Below are positions 1 to 8,427 of a stretch of 31,788 bases of DNA, in pieces. The translations under genes were made by a program, and so were the position numbers. Below the pieces are notes generated by a model. It did not search any database, was not told the DNA's origin, and saw nothing but the letters and a program-made list of their open reading frames with translations. This DNA is from UBA1858 sp965658595 (GTDB lineage Bacteria; Pseudomonadota; Gammaproteobacteria; UBA4575): positions 1 to 31,788 of the forward strand of contig CBFHSW010000038.1 in the NCBI GenBank assembly GCA_965658595.1, given 5' to 3'. Every line of letters starts with the position of its first letter. Within the stretch, counting starts at the first letter, position 1.

Positions 1-254
1 ATTTTCTCATCGCGTAGTTGTTTGCTAACGCCTTCAAATTCAAAGCGCAGATCGTCTGGAAGATCTTCTTTGGCATCGCGTTCTGGCATGGTCAAGAAGT
101 CTTCCATGTCTGCATCAAACTGTTGCTCATCTTGAGTGACGCTATTATTGATATAGTCTTTATTACTGGCGCGATACCAGACATAGAAAATAATCACTAC
201 AATTAAGGCTACAACGATTAGAGCGATACGTAGTTCTAATGCGCTGACTAACAT
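1..254 (-). CDS. zipA: Cell division protein ZipA, N-terminal part (runs off the window)
   Basis: Reading the minus strand from the ATG at 254 gives about 84 residues, starting MLVSALELRIALIVVALIVV and open to the window edge. A very short periplasmic N-terminus is followed by one hydrophobic membrane helix (about residues 7-25) and then an acidic, Gln/Asp-rich cytoplasmic stretch. This is the architecture of ZipA, which anchors FtsZ to the inner membrane; the FtsZ-binding C-terminal domain would lie beyond base 1. The start is only 8 bp after the smc stop, and smc-zipA is a common gammaproteobacterial order. The call rests on topology and position, because the diagnostic domain is not in view. 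Confidence 0.8.
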   Translation of the reverse strand, partial: MLVSALELRIALIVVALIVVIIFYVWYRASNKDYINNSVTQDEQQFDADMEDFLTMPERDAKEDLPDDLRFEFEGVSKQLRDEK

Positions 255-262
255 AATAAACC

Positions 263-3200
263 CTAACTGACTCCTGCCAATTCGGCCGCCGCATCAATAT
301 CTACAGAAACTAATCGAGATACGCCGGGCTCATTCATAGTCACGCCCAACATATGATTCGCATAACTCATAGAGCTCTTGTTATGGGTGATAAATATGAA
401 CTGCACATGCTGGCTCATATCTTTAATCAAATCACAGAAGCGTCCAACATTAGCATCATCTAACGGTGCATCAACCTCATCTAAAAGACAGAACGGAGCT
501 GGATTTAATTCGAATATTGCTAATACTAAAGCAGCTGCAGTGAGCGCTTTTTCACCGCCTGAAAGTAATTGAATAGAAGATACACGCTTACCAGGTGGCC
601 GTGCCATAATTACCACACCTGCAGTCAAAAGATCGTCACCTGACATTTCCAGATATGCCTTACCCCCCGGGAACAAGCGAGGGTACATACGTTGAATATG
701 AGTATTAACTTGATCAAAGGTTTCTTTAAATCGTTCTTTTGTTTCACGATCTATTTTACGTATTGCTGATTCCAGGGTGTCTAACGCTTTAGTCAGATCT
801 TCGTCTTGCGCATCTAAATATTCTTTACGCTCACTTTGCTCTTTAAATTCATCAATAGCCGCCAAGTTGATCGACCCTAAGCGCTTAATCTTCTCCTCTA
901 TACTATCAACTTTTTGCTGCCATTCAGATTCTTGTGCCTGTTCTGGCATTTCATTCTTGAGCTGCTCTAGTGACCATTCATATTGCTCAAGCTGTTCTTG
1001 TAAAGTTTGCATGCGTACCGTTAGCTCTTGCCATTTCATTCTTTGTTGGCTAAGAATTTCACGTTCATCATTAATTTTATTATCAGTGGCTAGACGTTGT
1101 TCATCTTTAGTTCGTATGTCAGCTTCTATAGCTTCCACTTGTTTGCGTGAGGCGAGTAGCTGTGACTCCACTTCCAGGCGACGTTCCAATGTCTGGGCCA
1201 AAGTACTAGATAACTCATCTATGGGAGCAGCACTCTCACTCACCAGTGTGACTAAATCACTACAACGTTGCTCAAGCTCACTTTGCTGCATACTTAATCG
1301 ACTCACGATTGATTGTGAAGTCGCTGCACGTGTTCTATTCGCTTCGATCTCTAACTGCAGGGCATGGCGACGCTCTTGCAAGTGATTGGCTTGTTGCTTT
1401 TGGTTATCAAACTCCACGACCACTTGTTCTTTACGTGTCATTAATTCTTGTTTACGTGCCTGTAACGAGCTCAAGTTACTTTGAGCAGCGTCACGATGCG
1501 TCTCAGCTTGCTGACGTTGTTGCTGATAATCAAGTAACTGCTTTTGCGCCTCATCAATAAAATGTCGCAATTGAGTATCACGCTGTTGCCAATGCTCAAT
1601 ACTCTCCTTGCTCCTAATTAATTCTGCTTGTTTTTCAGCCGCTTGTTGGAAAGCTTGATTATGTTTTTGTTGTATCTCTTCACGCTGCTTCTCTTGTTGC
1701 GAGAGTTTCTCTACAGATTGTTTATGTTGATTATTCAAATCTTCATATTGCTCATTGATATGATTGAGAGCTTTTTGTAGATCAGCAATTTCTGCTTTAC
1801 GAGAGAGCACACCTTCACTAGCACTGACTGCATTTGAATATCTCACCCAATGCTCACCAAACCACATCCCCTGTGGCGTAACGACAGACTGACCCGCTTG
1901 CAGATTCTTACGCATGTTTAGCGCTTGCTCTAGCGTCTCAGCAATCAAGATATTCTGGAGTTCATGAGTAATGGCTAGATCAGTTGTGACTTTACTTGCT
2001 AGTGTGCCCTGTAATGGTTGTGTTGAACTCGTATCTTGTCGTTGATAAAACGTCACAGACCCTTTTTGCAGACCATGAAAATGGTGTGCTGCTTGATCAA
2101 GGTCATTGATACATAGAGCATCTAGAAAACCTTCCAGCACTGTCTCTGCTGCACGCTCCCACCCAGACTCAACGCTAATAAACTCGGCCAGACGATTTAG
2201 CTGCGCATATTCATGCTCACCCAGCCACTCTTTTAGTTCCTGCCCCTCACCTTTAAGTGCTGCATCTTGTAGCGCTTGCAAACGAGTCAGTTGGCTTTGT
2301 GATTTCTGTTGTTGGGCTTTACTATCATCGATTTGCTTTACAAACGCATCTATCGATTGACGTGACTTGATGATTTCCTGTTGAATACTTTCGAGTGAGA
2401 ATTTAGATTCTTGTACCTGTTTCTCACGCTCGCTGACCTGCATTTCCAAACCATGTAAGTCGATGTCATGCTCATTTTCTATTAAATCAGCATGTTCAGA
2501 CTGAGTGCGCACCTGTCGATCTTGTAAACGTGCTATTTCTTGATCAATAAATTGTATTTTTTGTGAATGTACTTCTACTTGATGGCTGGGCTCATTAGTC
2601 TCTTCAATTAACTGATCCCATGCCTGACGCCATAGCTTTTCAGCTTGCTCAGCACTGATGACAGCCTCACCCACCACATTATATTGCTCATTCAAGTTAT
2701 TCAGCTCAGTCATCATTTGTTCTATCTGTTGATCAAATGATTGCTGAGCTAGCTGCTCTTTAGACAACTCATTTTGCAATGAAACCAGATTCTGTTGAGC
2801 TTGTTGCTGCTCACCCTGATAACGTTGTTTGGTCTCATTAGCATGTTGTATTGATTGCTCTAAACGTGAAATATCAGCGCCAATTTGATAATAATCACCC
2901 TGGACTTTATTCATCGCCTCATTAGCCACAGCATGACTTTGGCGTGATTGTTCTATTTCTGCTTCCAAAGCACGCAATTGTGCAATGGTCTGTTCCAGTT
3001 GAGTCTCTTTGCTTTCCACCAGCTGATGCTGAGATTTCACATTCTCATCCATAAGCTTTAAACGAAGCACTACCAGTTCCGCTTGAGCACGTCTTTCTTC
3101 TGCTTTTAATACTTTATAACGCTCAGCTGCTGAGGCTTGGCGTTTAAGTTTAGTAATCTGCTTATCGACTTCTTCAATCAGATCATGCAGACGATCAAGA

Positions 3201-3766
3201 TTCTCTCGCGTATGGCGAATTCGGTTCTCTGTCTCACGACGACGCTCTTTATACTTAGATATGCCGGCCGCCTCCTCTAGATGAGCCCGCATTTCCTCAG
3301 GCTTAGCATCAATAAGGCGCGATATAGTGCCCTGCTCAATAATTGCATAGCTTCTGGGGCCTAGACCGGTGCCCAGGAAAATATCAGACACGTCACGACG
3401 ACGACATGGACTACCATTGAGATAATATTTAGATTGCCCATCTCTGGACACTTGGCGGCGCACAGCAATCTCACTATAAGATGCATATTGTCCACCCGCT
3501 TTACCTTCACTGTTATCAAATACCAGTTCTATACTGGCTTGGCCCACCGGCTTACGATTACTAGAGCCTTTGAATATCACATCTTCAAGCGTATCACCGC
3601 GTATGTTTTTTGAGCTAGCGCCCATAACCCAGCGTATGGCATCTACAATATTAGATTTACCGCAGCCATTGGGGCCTACAATACCAACCATTTCACTAGG
3701 AAAAGTCAATGTGGTTGGATCGACAAAGGATTTAAACCCTGCCATTTTCATTTTACGAAGACGCAT
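263..3766 (-). CDS. smc: Chromosome segregation ATPase SMC (condensin subunit)
   Basis: This 1167-residue protein has the usual bacterial SMC length. The N-terminal head carries the Walker A motif GPNGCGKSN at residues 31-39. Two long Gln/Glu/Lys-rich coiled coils flank a central globular hinge at roughly residues 505-650. The C-terminal head has the ABC signature LSGGEK at about 1068-1073 and Walker B LLDEVDAP with the catalytic Glu near 1097. SMC dimers with ScpA and ScpB form the ring that organises and segregates the chromosome. Having SMC here suggests this lineage uses SMC-ScpAB rather than MukBEF. It is divergent from queF (53 bp between starts) and is followed by zipA. No lesion is seen. 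Confidence 0.97.
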   Translation of the reverse strand: MRLRKMKMAGFKSFVDPTTLTFPSEMVGIVGPNGCGKSNIVDAIRWVMGASSKNIRGDTLEDVIFKGSSNRKPVGQASIELVFDNSEGKAGGQYASYSEIAVRRQVSRDGQSKYYLNGSPCRRRDVSDIFLGTGLGPRSYAIIEQGTISRLIDAKPEEMRAHLEEAAGISKYKERRRETENRIRHTRENLDRLHDLIEEVDKQITKLKRQASAAERYKVLKAEERRAQAELVVLRLKLMDENVKSQHQLVESKETQLEQTIAQLRALEAEIEQSRQSHAVANEAMNKVQGDYYQIGADISRLEQSIQHANETKQRYQGEQQQAQQNLVSLQNELSKEQLAQQSFDQQIEQMMTELNNLNEQYNVVGEAVISAEQAEKLWRQAWDQLIEETNEPSHQVEVHSQKIQFIDQEIARLQDRQVRTQSEHADLIENEHDIDLHGLEMQVSEREKQVQESKFSLESIQQEIIKSRQSIDAFVKQIDDSKAQQQKSQSQLTRLQALQDAALKGEGQELKEWLGEHEYAQLNRLAEFISVESGWERAAETVLEGFLDALCINDLDQAAHHFHGLQKGSVTFYQRQDTSSTQPLQGTLASKVTTDLAITHELQNILIAETLEQALNMRKNLQAGQSVVTPQGMWFGEHWVRYSNAVSASEGVLSRKAEIADLQKALNHINEQYEDLNNQHKQSVEKLSQQEKQREEIQQKHNQAFQQAAEKQAELIRSKESIEHWQQRDTQLRHFIDEAQKQLLDYQQQRQQAETHRDAAQSNLSSLQARKQELMTRKEQVVVEFDNQKQQANHLQERRHALQLEIEANRTRAATSQSIVSRLSMQQSELEQRCSDLVTLVSESAAPIDELSSTLAQTLERRLEVESQLLASRKQVEAIEADIRTKDEQRLATDNKINDEREILSQQRMKWQELTVRMQTLQEQLEQYEWSLEQLKNEMPEQAQESEWQQKVDSIEEKIKRLGSINLAAIDEFKEQSERKEYLDAQDEDLTKALDTLESAIRKIDRETKERFKETFDQVNTHIQRMYPRLFPGGKAYLEMSGDDLLTAGVVIMARPPGKRVSSIQLLSGGEKALTAAALVLAIFELNPAPFCLLDEVDAPLDDANVGRFCDLIKDMSQHVQFIFITHNKSSMSYANHMLGVTMNEPGVSRLVSVDIDAAAELAGVS

Positions 3767-3819
3767 AGTGTTTTATACCGTAAAATTCCGGTTAGGTTTA
3801 TTTAATTGTTGAGATAATA

Positions 3820-4209
3820 ATGTCAAAAGATTCTACTAATGTCCTGGATACATTTGAAAGTCCTGAAACTAATCGTGATTATACCATTCGAATCACCATG
3901 CCTGAATTCACATGTTTGTGTCCTCTCACAGGACAACCAGATTATGCCAAGTTTCAGCTAGAGTATATTCCAGATCTATTATGTGTAGAACTGAAGTCAT
4001 TGAAATTATACATGGGCTCGTTCAGGGATACAGCCGCTTTTCATGAAGCTTTTACGAATAAAATTCTAAATGATTTAGTTGAGCTGACTCAGCCGCGATT
4101 TATGCGCTTAAATGCTGATTGGAACGTGCGTGGCGGTATATTCACTACGGTAGTTGCCGAACATAGGAAAGCAGGATGGGAGGCTCCAACACGCGTTGAT
4201 TTACCCTAA
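3820..4209 (+). CDS. queF: NADPH-dependent 7-cyano-7-deazaguanine reductase QueF, single-domain type
   Basis: QueF reduces preQ0 to preQ1, a late step in making the queuosine precursor that Tgt later inserts into tRNA. The 129-residue protein shows the T-fold signature FTCLCPLTGQPD, with the likely thioimide-forming Cys34 and the acidic partner Asp41. It also has the QueF motif ELKSLKLY at 57-64 and the His75-Glu76 pair. The length fits the one-domain (Bacillus-like) form; E. coli QueF is a two-domain protein about twice as long. It is a single gene divergent from smc, and the sequence TGAGATAA just before ATG is a weak ribosome binding site. tgt and queA of the same pathway lie about 22 kb away in this window. 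Confidence 0.95.
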   Translation: MSKDSTNVLDTFESPETNRDYTIRITMPEFTCLCPLTGQPDYAKFQLEYIPDLLCVELKSLKLYMGSFRDTAAFHEAFTNKILNDLVELTQPRFMRLNADWNVRGGIFTTVVAEHRKAGWEAPTRVDLP

Positions 4210-4231
4210 ATCAGACACTTTACAGTCTGTT

Positions 4232-4259
4232 GAGTGTTTTATGACCACCTGAAACACTC
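4232..4259 (+). terminator. Inverted repeat after queF, possible terminator
   Basis: A perfect 8-bp inverted repeat, GAGTGTTT and AAACACTC, with a 12-nt loop begins 22 bp after the queF stop. It lies between queF and the convergent cfa remnant. No T-tract follows on the plus strand, so it is not a textbook intrinsic terminator. The rest of 4210-4437 shows nothing convincing. Confidence 0.35.
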
Positions 4260-4437
4260 TCAGTCCTGTAGTCATTGAGCACTCATGTGACTTTTTCATT
4301 AAAAATACTATCCAGATGTCTGCGAACAGATACGTAAAACCATTGGAAATATTGAGTTCAACAGCTCGCTCAGATTCACAATCTAAATTACCCGTATCAC
4401 TCACTACTACTGACGACAGCATTTAAACCAAATCAGA

Positions 4438-5588
4438 CTAAACGATACGCTTATAGACACCAGACACACCCTGCTTGGATAAAACACATTGCCAAAGTTG
4501 CAAATCACGCGCGCGAAATGCACCTGCGCAACTCAATAAGTAGTATTTCCACATACGATAAAAACGTTCATCAAAATTGTCATTTAAGTATGAAATAGAA
4601 CTTGACCAGTGTTGATCAAAGTTTTCAAACCATGCCAATAAGGTAGTGTCGTAATAAGCTCCAAAATTATGCAAATCCTCCAGTACAAAAACTTTTTCAA
4701 ATTGTGGTGCAAGATAGGCTAATGAAGGCAACATGCCATTAGGAAAAATATATTTATGTATCCACGGATCGGGGATAGAAGATGCCCTATGATTTCCTAT
4801 GCTATGTAATAGGAACAGCCCTTCATCTTTTAAACAATGTGCTGCAATTTTAAAATACTGCGAGTAATTTTTTAGTCCTACATGCTCCAACATTCCTATT
4901 GATACTATATGATCAAATTGTTGATCTAACTGACGATAATCCTGTACACGAACATCGACGGGAAAATCTTTATAACGCTGATTAGCGTAATTAGCTTGTT
5001 CAACAGAGATCGTAATGCCCGTAACTTTAGCGCCATAATATTCCGCCGCATAACCTGCAAAACTTCCCCAGCCACATCCGATATCTAATACATGCTGTCC
5101 AGGCTGGAGGTTTAACTTACGTCAAATTAAATCAAGTTTATCAACTTGCGCAGTATTCAAATCCTTAGCGTGTTTCCAATAACCACAGGTATAAGTCAAA
5201 CGCTCATCAAGCATGCACTGAAAAAAATCGTCCCCAAGGTTATAGTGTTGTTCACTGACATGATGAGCCCGCGTAAGCTTTTGCATATTAATCAGCTTAG
5301 CCAATAATACTAAGGATAAGTTTTTTTATCAGTAAATTTACTCTTCAAACCACCAAGCAATACTTTGCAAATAAATTGATCAAGTTGCTTCACATCCCAC
5401 CAAACGTCCATATAGGCCTCATCCAAACCCAACACGCCCTGAGCCATGACACGCTTAAACAGACCGTCATTATGAACCTGCATATCCCATGGACGATCAC
5501 CGTTTAGATGAATATCTGCACTGGATAGTAGATCACATATATTTCGATGGAAATCTTTCACAACTGGACTAGCGCGACGAAACCACAA
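4438..5588 (-). pseudogene. cfa: Cyclopropane-fatty-acyl-phospholipid synthase, broken by a frameshift and an in-frame stop
   Basis: Joined across frames, this stretch codes for about 383 residues, the length of E. coli Cfa, which adds a methylene group from S-adenosylmethionine to membrane unsaturated fatty acids. There are two lesions. At 5321-5327 a run of seven A (minus strand) is one base short of the eight needed to keep frame, so the first reading frame ends at the stop near 5310. At 5122-5124 a TGA stands where relatives have Cys (E. coli context MICEKL; here LI-stop-RKL). Expected functional residues survive: YTCGYW, the SAM loop DIGCGWGS, GMLEHVG, LLHSIG and YDTTLLAW. The first codon would be TTG directly after an in-frame TAG with no ribosome binding site, so the start may be eroded as well. 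It looks like a recent pseudogene; sequencing error at the homopolymer is possible. Confidence 0.9.
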
Positions 5589-5594
5589 CTATTA

Positions 5595-5616
5595 ATTAAT
5601 AATATATATTATTAAT
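5595..5616. repeat. 22-bp perfect AT-only palindrome upstream of cfa
   Basis: Positions 5595-5616 read identically on both strands and consist only of A and T (half-site ATTAATAATAT). The palindrome lies 7 bp upstream of the first codon of the cfa remnant, inside an AT-rich 217-bp gap. It could be an operator, a melting site or a chance product of base composition. The same gap also holds a TTACC-3nt-GGTAA palindrome at 5670-5682. Confidence 0.5.
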
Positions 5617-5736
5617 AAAATTAATCAATACATTGTTAATGAAATACATTGAGTTGAGAAACCTCATGATTACCTCAGGTAAAGCATAGGAGCCTAAAAC
5701 TACTGACAATCAATGACATGCTTTCAAATAAACCAA

Positions 5737-5762
5737 TATCTAATCAGGGAATTGATTAGATA
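5737..5762 (-). terminator. Strong hairpin downstream of the aminotransferase gene
   Basis: A perfect 10-bp inverted repeat (TATCTAATCA and TGATTAGATA) with a 6-nt loop lies 43 bp after the aminotransferase stop on the minus strand. Only a loose T-rich stretch (TTGGTTTATTT) follows, so it is a probable but not classic terminator for the ndk-to-aminotransferase run. Confidence 0.5.
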
Positions 5763-5805
5763 AGTTAAACATATAATCTCAATAACTAAAAAACAGGAGT
5801 GATAT

Positions 5806-6960
5806 TTAACTTTGCTGACTTATAAAGCACTGCAGACGTTGCATACCCTCACGCAAGCGATCCTCACTGCTGGTATAAGCCAATCGTATATATTGTTCAG
5901 CGCGATGCTCACCAAAATCACAGCCCGGTGTCACCGCCACACCAGTATCATCCAGTAATTGCTGACAAAACTGAAAACTATCACTACTCACATTTGCCAC
6001 ATTCACATATACATAGAATGCCCCTTGCGGTAGACAAGGAATAGTTACTGGCATTTGATCTAGAGCCTCACATATTAAATCTCGACGCGTTTGAAAAATG
6101 CCTCTGCGCTGCTCAACAATCTCAAAAGTTTCATCTTGATAGGCGGCCATAGCAGCAAACTGTGCAGGTGTAGAACTCGCCAGATAGGTGTTTTGCGCAA
6201 TAGCATCCAAACTACTGATATAAGCTTTGGGTGTAACACACCAGCCAATACGCCATCCTGTCATCCCAAAATATTTAGAGAAGCTGTTAATGACAAAGAT
6301 ATTGTCACGCAAGCCCGCTACGGAACTAGGCATACACTCGTAGTTCAGTCCCTGATATATTTCGTCAATGATCAGAACGCTATTTTTACTTGCCAAATAA
6401 TCAGCAATGGCCAGTAGTTCTTGCTTATCAGATATCGTCCCTGTGGGATTGGACGGACTCGCAATAAGTACGGCTGCTACATCTTCATGCCAATGAGCTT
6501 TCACCGCATCCAATCCCAACTGGAAATCACTCTGCTCGTCGACTGGCACCGCTTCAATTTGAGCATTAAAGAGTTGTGCCACATTGCGATTGCAAGGATA
6601 GGTAGGATCACCAATCATGAGTGTTTTACGCTCCTGAAGAACATAGGAAAATACAAGTTGAATTGCGCCGGAGGCACCTGGTGTAACAAATATTTGTTGT
6701 GAATCCACCTGGCAATCAAAACGCTTTAAGTAATCTTGACTAATAGCCTCACGCAGCTCTGGCAAGCCCTGCGCTGAAGTATAAAAAGTTTTTTGTTTTT
6801 GCAATGCGTGAATACCCGCATTCATAATCGGTTGTGGCGCGGGGAAATCAGGCTCACCTATCTCCATATGAATGATGTCACGCCCTTGCGCTTCCATCTG
6901 CTTACAGCGAGCCAATATATCCATGACATGAAATGGCTTGATGGAGGATGGTTTTAGCAC
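5806..6960 (-). CDS. PLP-dependent class I/II aminotransferase
   Basis: This 384-residue fold-type I aminotransferase has the expected landmarks. SPSNPTG lies at 168-174, the PLP-ring Asp199 in IIDEIYQG, the Schiff-base Lys229 in NSFSKYFGMTGWR and the phosphate or substrate Arg237. It resembles the aspartate/alanine aminotransferase branch, but the substrate cannot be read from sequence. The likely start is GTG at 6960, directly after the der stop codon (TAA then GTG, no gap), which implies translational coupling to der; the purine-rich end of der (GAGAAAGTAA) can serve as the ribosome binding site. It appears to be the last gene of the ndk-der run. Confidence 0.9.
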   Translation of the reverse strand: MLKPSSIKPFHVMDILARCKQMEAQGRDIIHMEIGEPDFPAPQPIMNAGIHALQKQKTFYTSAQGLPELREAISQDYLKRFDCQVDSQQIFVTPGASGAIQLVFSYVLQERKTLMIGDPTYPCNRNVAQLFNAQIEAVPVDEQSDFQLGLDAVKAHWHEDVAAVLIASPSNPTGTISDKQELLAIADYLASKNSVLIIDEIYQGLNYECMPSSVAGLRDNIFVINSFSKYFGMTGWRIGWCVTPKAYISSLDAIAQNTYLASSTPAQFAAMAAYQDETFEIVEQRRGIFQTRRDLICEALDQMPVTIPCLPQGAFYVYVNVANVSSDSFQFCQQLLDDTGVAVTPGCDFGEHRAEQYIRLAYTSSEDRLREGMQRLQCFISQQS

Positions 6961-8370
6961 TTACTTTCTCTTGTAGTGACTCATCATACGCTCACGTTTA
7001 CGTATTTGTCGTGGTGTGAGTACATTACGTTTATCTGCATAAGGATTCTCAGGCGAACGCAATAAAAAGCGTATCGGTGTACCAACTAAACGTAATTTCT
7101 CTCTAAAGAAATTTTCTAAGTAACGCACATATGACTTAGGCAATTGACTAGTTTGAGTCCCATATAAAACAAACGTTGGCGGATGGGATCCACCTTGATG
7201 CACATAACGCAACTTAATACGGCGCCCTCGAACCATAGGCGGTGGATTATTTTCTATCGCATAACTGAGTAATTGGTTCGCCTCTGAGGTACTCAAGTCG
7301 ACTGCTGCTGATCGGTTGGCTGACACAACGGATTGCATGAGTTTTTTCAGGCCCACACCTTTATGAGCTGAAATCTTAATTTTTTCGACATATTCTAAAT
7401 ATTGATAACGAGTATCTAGCGCGTATTTGAGTGCATGATGATCATCATGACTAGCCGCATCGGTTTTATTTAACGCTAAAACTAAAGCTCGCCCCTCGCG
7501 TAATACGATCTCCAGTAAAGTACTGTCTTGATCAGCAATACCCTCAGTCACATCCACCATGAAAATAATCACATGCGCTGATGAAATAGCATCTAGGGTT
7601 TGGACAATACTGAATTTCTCAATACTTTCACGCACACGACTTTTTCGCCTAACCCCTGCGGTATCGATTAAGGTGAAATTATGTTGATTATATTCAAAAG
7701 GAATGCGTACGCTATCGCGTGTAGTGCCAGGAACAGATGAGGTTACACATCGGTCTTCTTTTAACAGCGCATTAATCAAGGTAGATTTACCAGCATTGGG
7801 ACGTCCAATCACAGCAATGCGTGTAATTTTCTCATCTTCCTCATCATCGTCCAACTCTGATTCCATATCAGACTCTGACGCTGGCAAATCTGCTAATAAT
7901 GTCTCTACCATAGACTCAACACCTCGTCCCTGTTGAGCCGCTATAGTAAATAACTGAGGTGCACCTATTTGATAAAACTCACCTGCAATAATGTTTTCAT
8001 CCAAACCATCAATCTTATTCACGACCAGAGAAAATGTGATATTACGCTTGCGCAACATCTCAATAATCCTAAAATCCTCTGGCATTAAGCCATCTTTAGC
8101 ATCCACCAGAAACAATACGATGTCAGCTTCTTCTATGGCATAGTCTGTTTGTGACAGCATACCCAGATCAACTTCATTCTTATCATTAACAATGCCGCCA
8201 GTGTCAATCACCACACAGCTTTTTGAATAGCGATGACTGAAACCATATTTTCTATCTCGAGTTAAACCAGGATAGTTTGCAACGAGCGCATCTCTGGATT
8301 GAGTAAGAAAATTAAATAGTGTTGATTTACCAACATTTGGCCGACCGATTAAGGCGATTACAGGACCCAT
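6961..8370 (-). CDS. der: Ribosome assembly GTPase Der (EngA)
   Basis: Der is a double-GTPase needed for maturation of the 50S ribosomal subunit. The first G domain has GRPNVGKS at residues 9-16 and NKID. An acidic linker (ESELDDDEEDE) follows. The second G domain has GRPNAGKS, DTAGVRRKSR and NKTD, and a C-terminal KH-like RNA-binding domain rich in Arg/Lys ends the protein. I place the start at the ATG at 8370 (MGPVIALIGRPNVGKS), matching the family N-terminus, rather than at a TTG 12 bp upstream; neither has a strong ribosome binding site. The length is 469 residues. It follows bamB by 57 bp. Confidence 0.96.
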   Translation of the reverse strand: MGPVIALIGRPNVGKSTLFNFLTQSRDALVANYPGLTRDRKYGFSHRYSKSCVVIDTGGIVNDKNEVDLGMLSQTDYAIEEADIVLFLVDAKDGLMPEDFRIIEMLRKRNITFSLVVNKIDGLDENIIAGEFYQIGAPQLFTIAAQQGRGVESMVETLLADLPASESDMESELDDDEEDEKITRIAVIGRPNAGKSTLINALLKEDRCVTSSVPGTTRDSVRIPFEYNQHNFTLIDTAGVRRKSRVRESIEKFSIVQTLDAISSAHVIIFMVDVTEGIADQDSTLLEIVLREGRALVLALNKTDAASHDDHHALKYALDTRYQYLEYVEKIKISAHKGVGLKKLMQSVVSANRSAAVDLSTSEANQLLSYAIENNPPPMVRGRRIKLRYVHQGGSHPPTFVLYGTQTSQLPKSYVRYLENFFREKLRLVGTPIRFLLRSPENPYADKRNVLTPRQIRKRERMMSHYKRK

Positions 8371-8427
8371 ATATGAAACCAATTTTGAGGATATTCTAAG
8401 GTGGTTTTAACGTTCCACATTAAAAAA

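Noticed and set aside
777..1385. Long plus-strand open frame opposite smc
   Set aside because: Ser/Cys-rich product typical of the antisense of a coiled-coil gene; smc is certain on the other strand.
4201..4422. Minus-strand open frame of 73 codons after queF
   Set aside because: It overlaps the end of queF, has no ribosome binding site and no recognisable domain.
5122..5124. TGA in cfa as a selenocysteine codon, since it replaces a Cys
   Set aside because: The Cys is not the catalytic one (that is kept in YTCGYW), no convincing bacterial SECIS hairpin follows, and a second independent frameshift lies in the same gene.
5122..5124. Altered genetic code with UGA read as an amino acid
   Set aside because: bamB and the FkbM gene end naturally at TGA, and Trp positions in core proteins use TGG.
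5310..5330. Programmed -1 frameshift at the A run in cfa
   Set aside because: Slippage at A7 is possible, but no stimulatory structure stands out and the in-frame stop downstream would still block the product.
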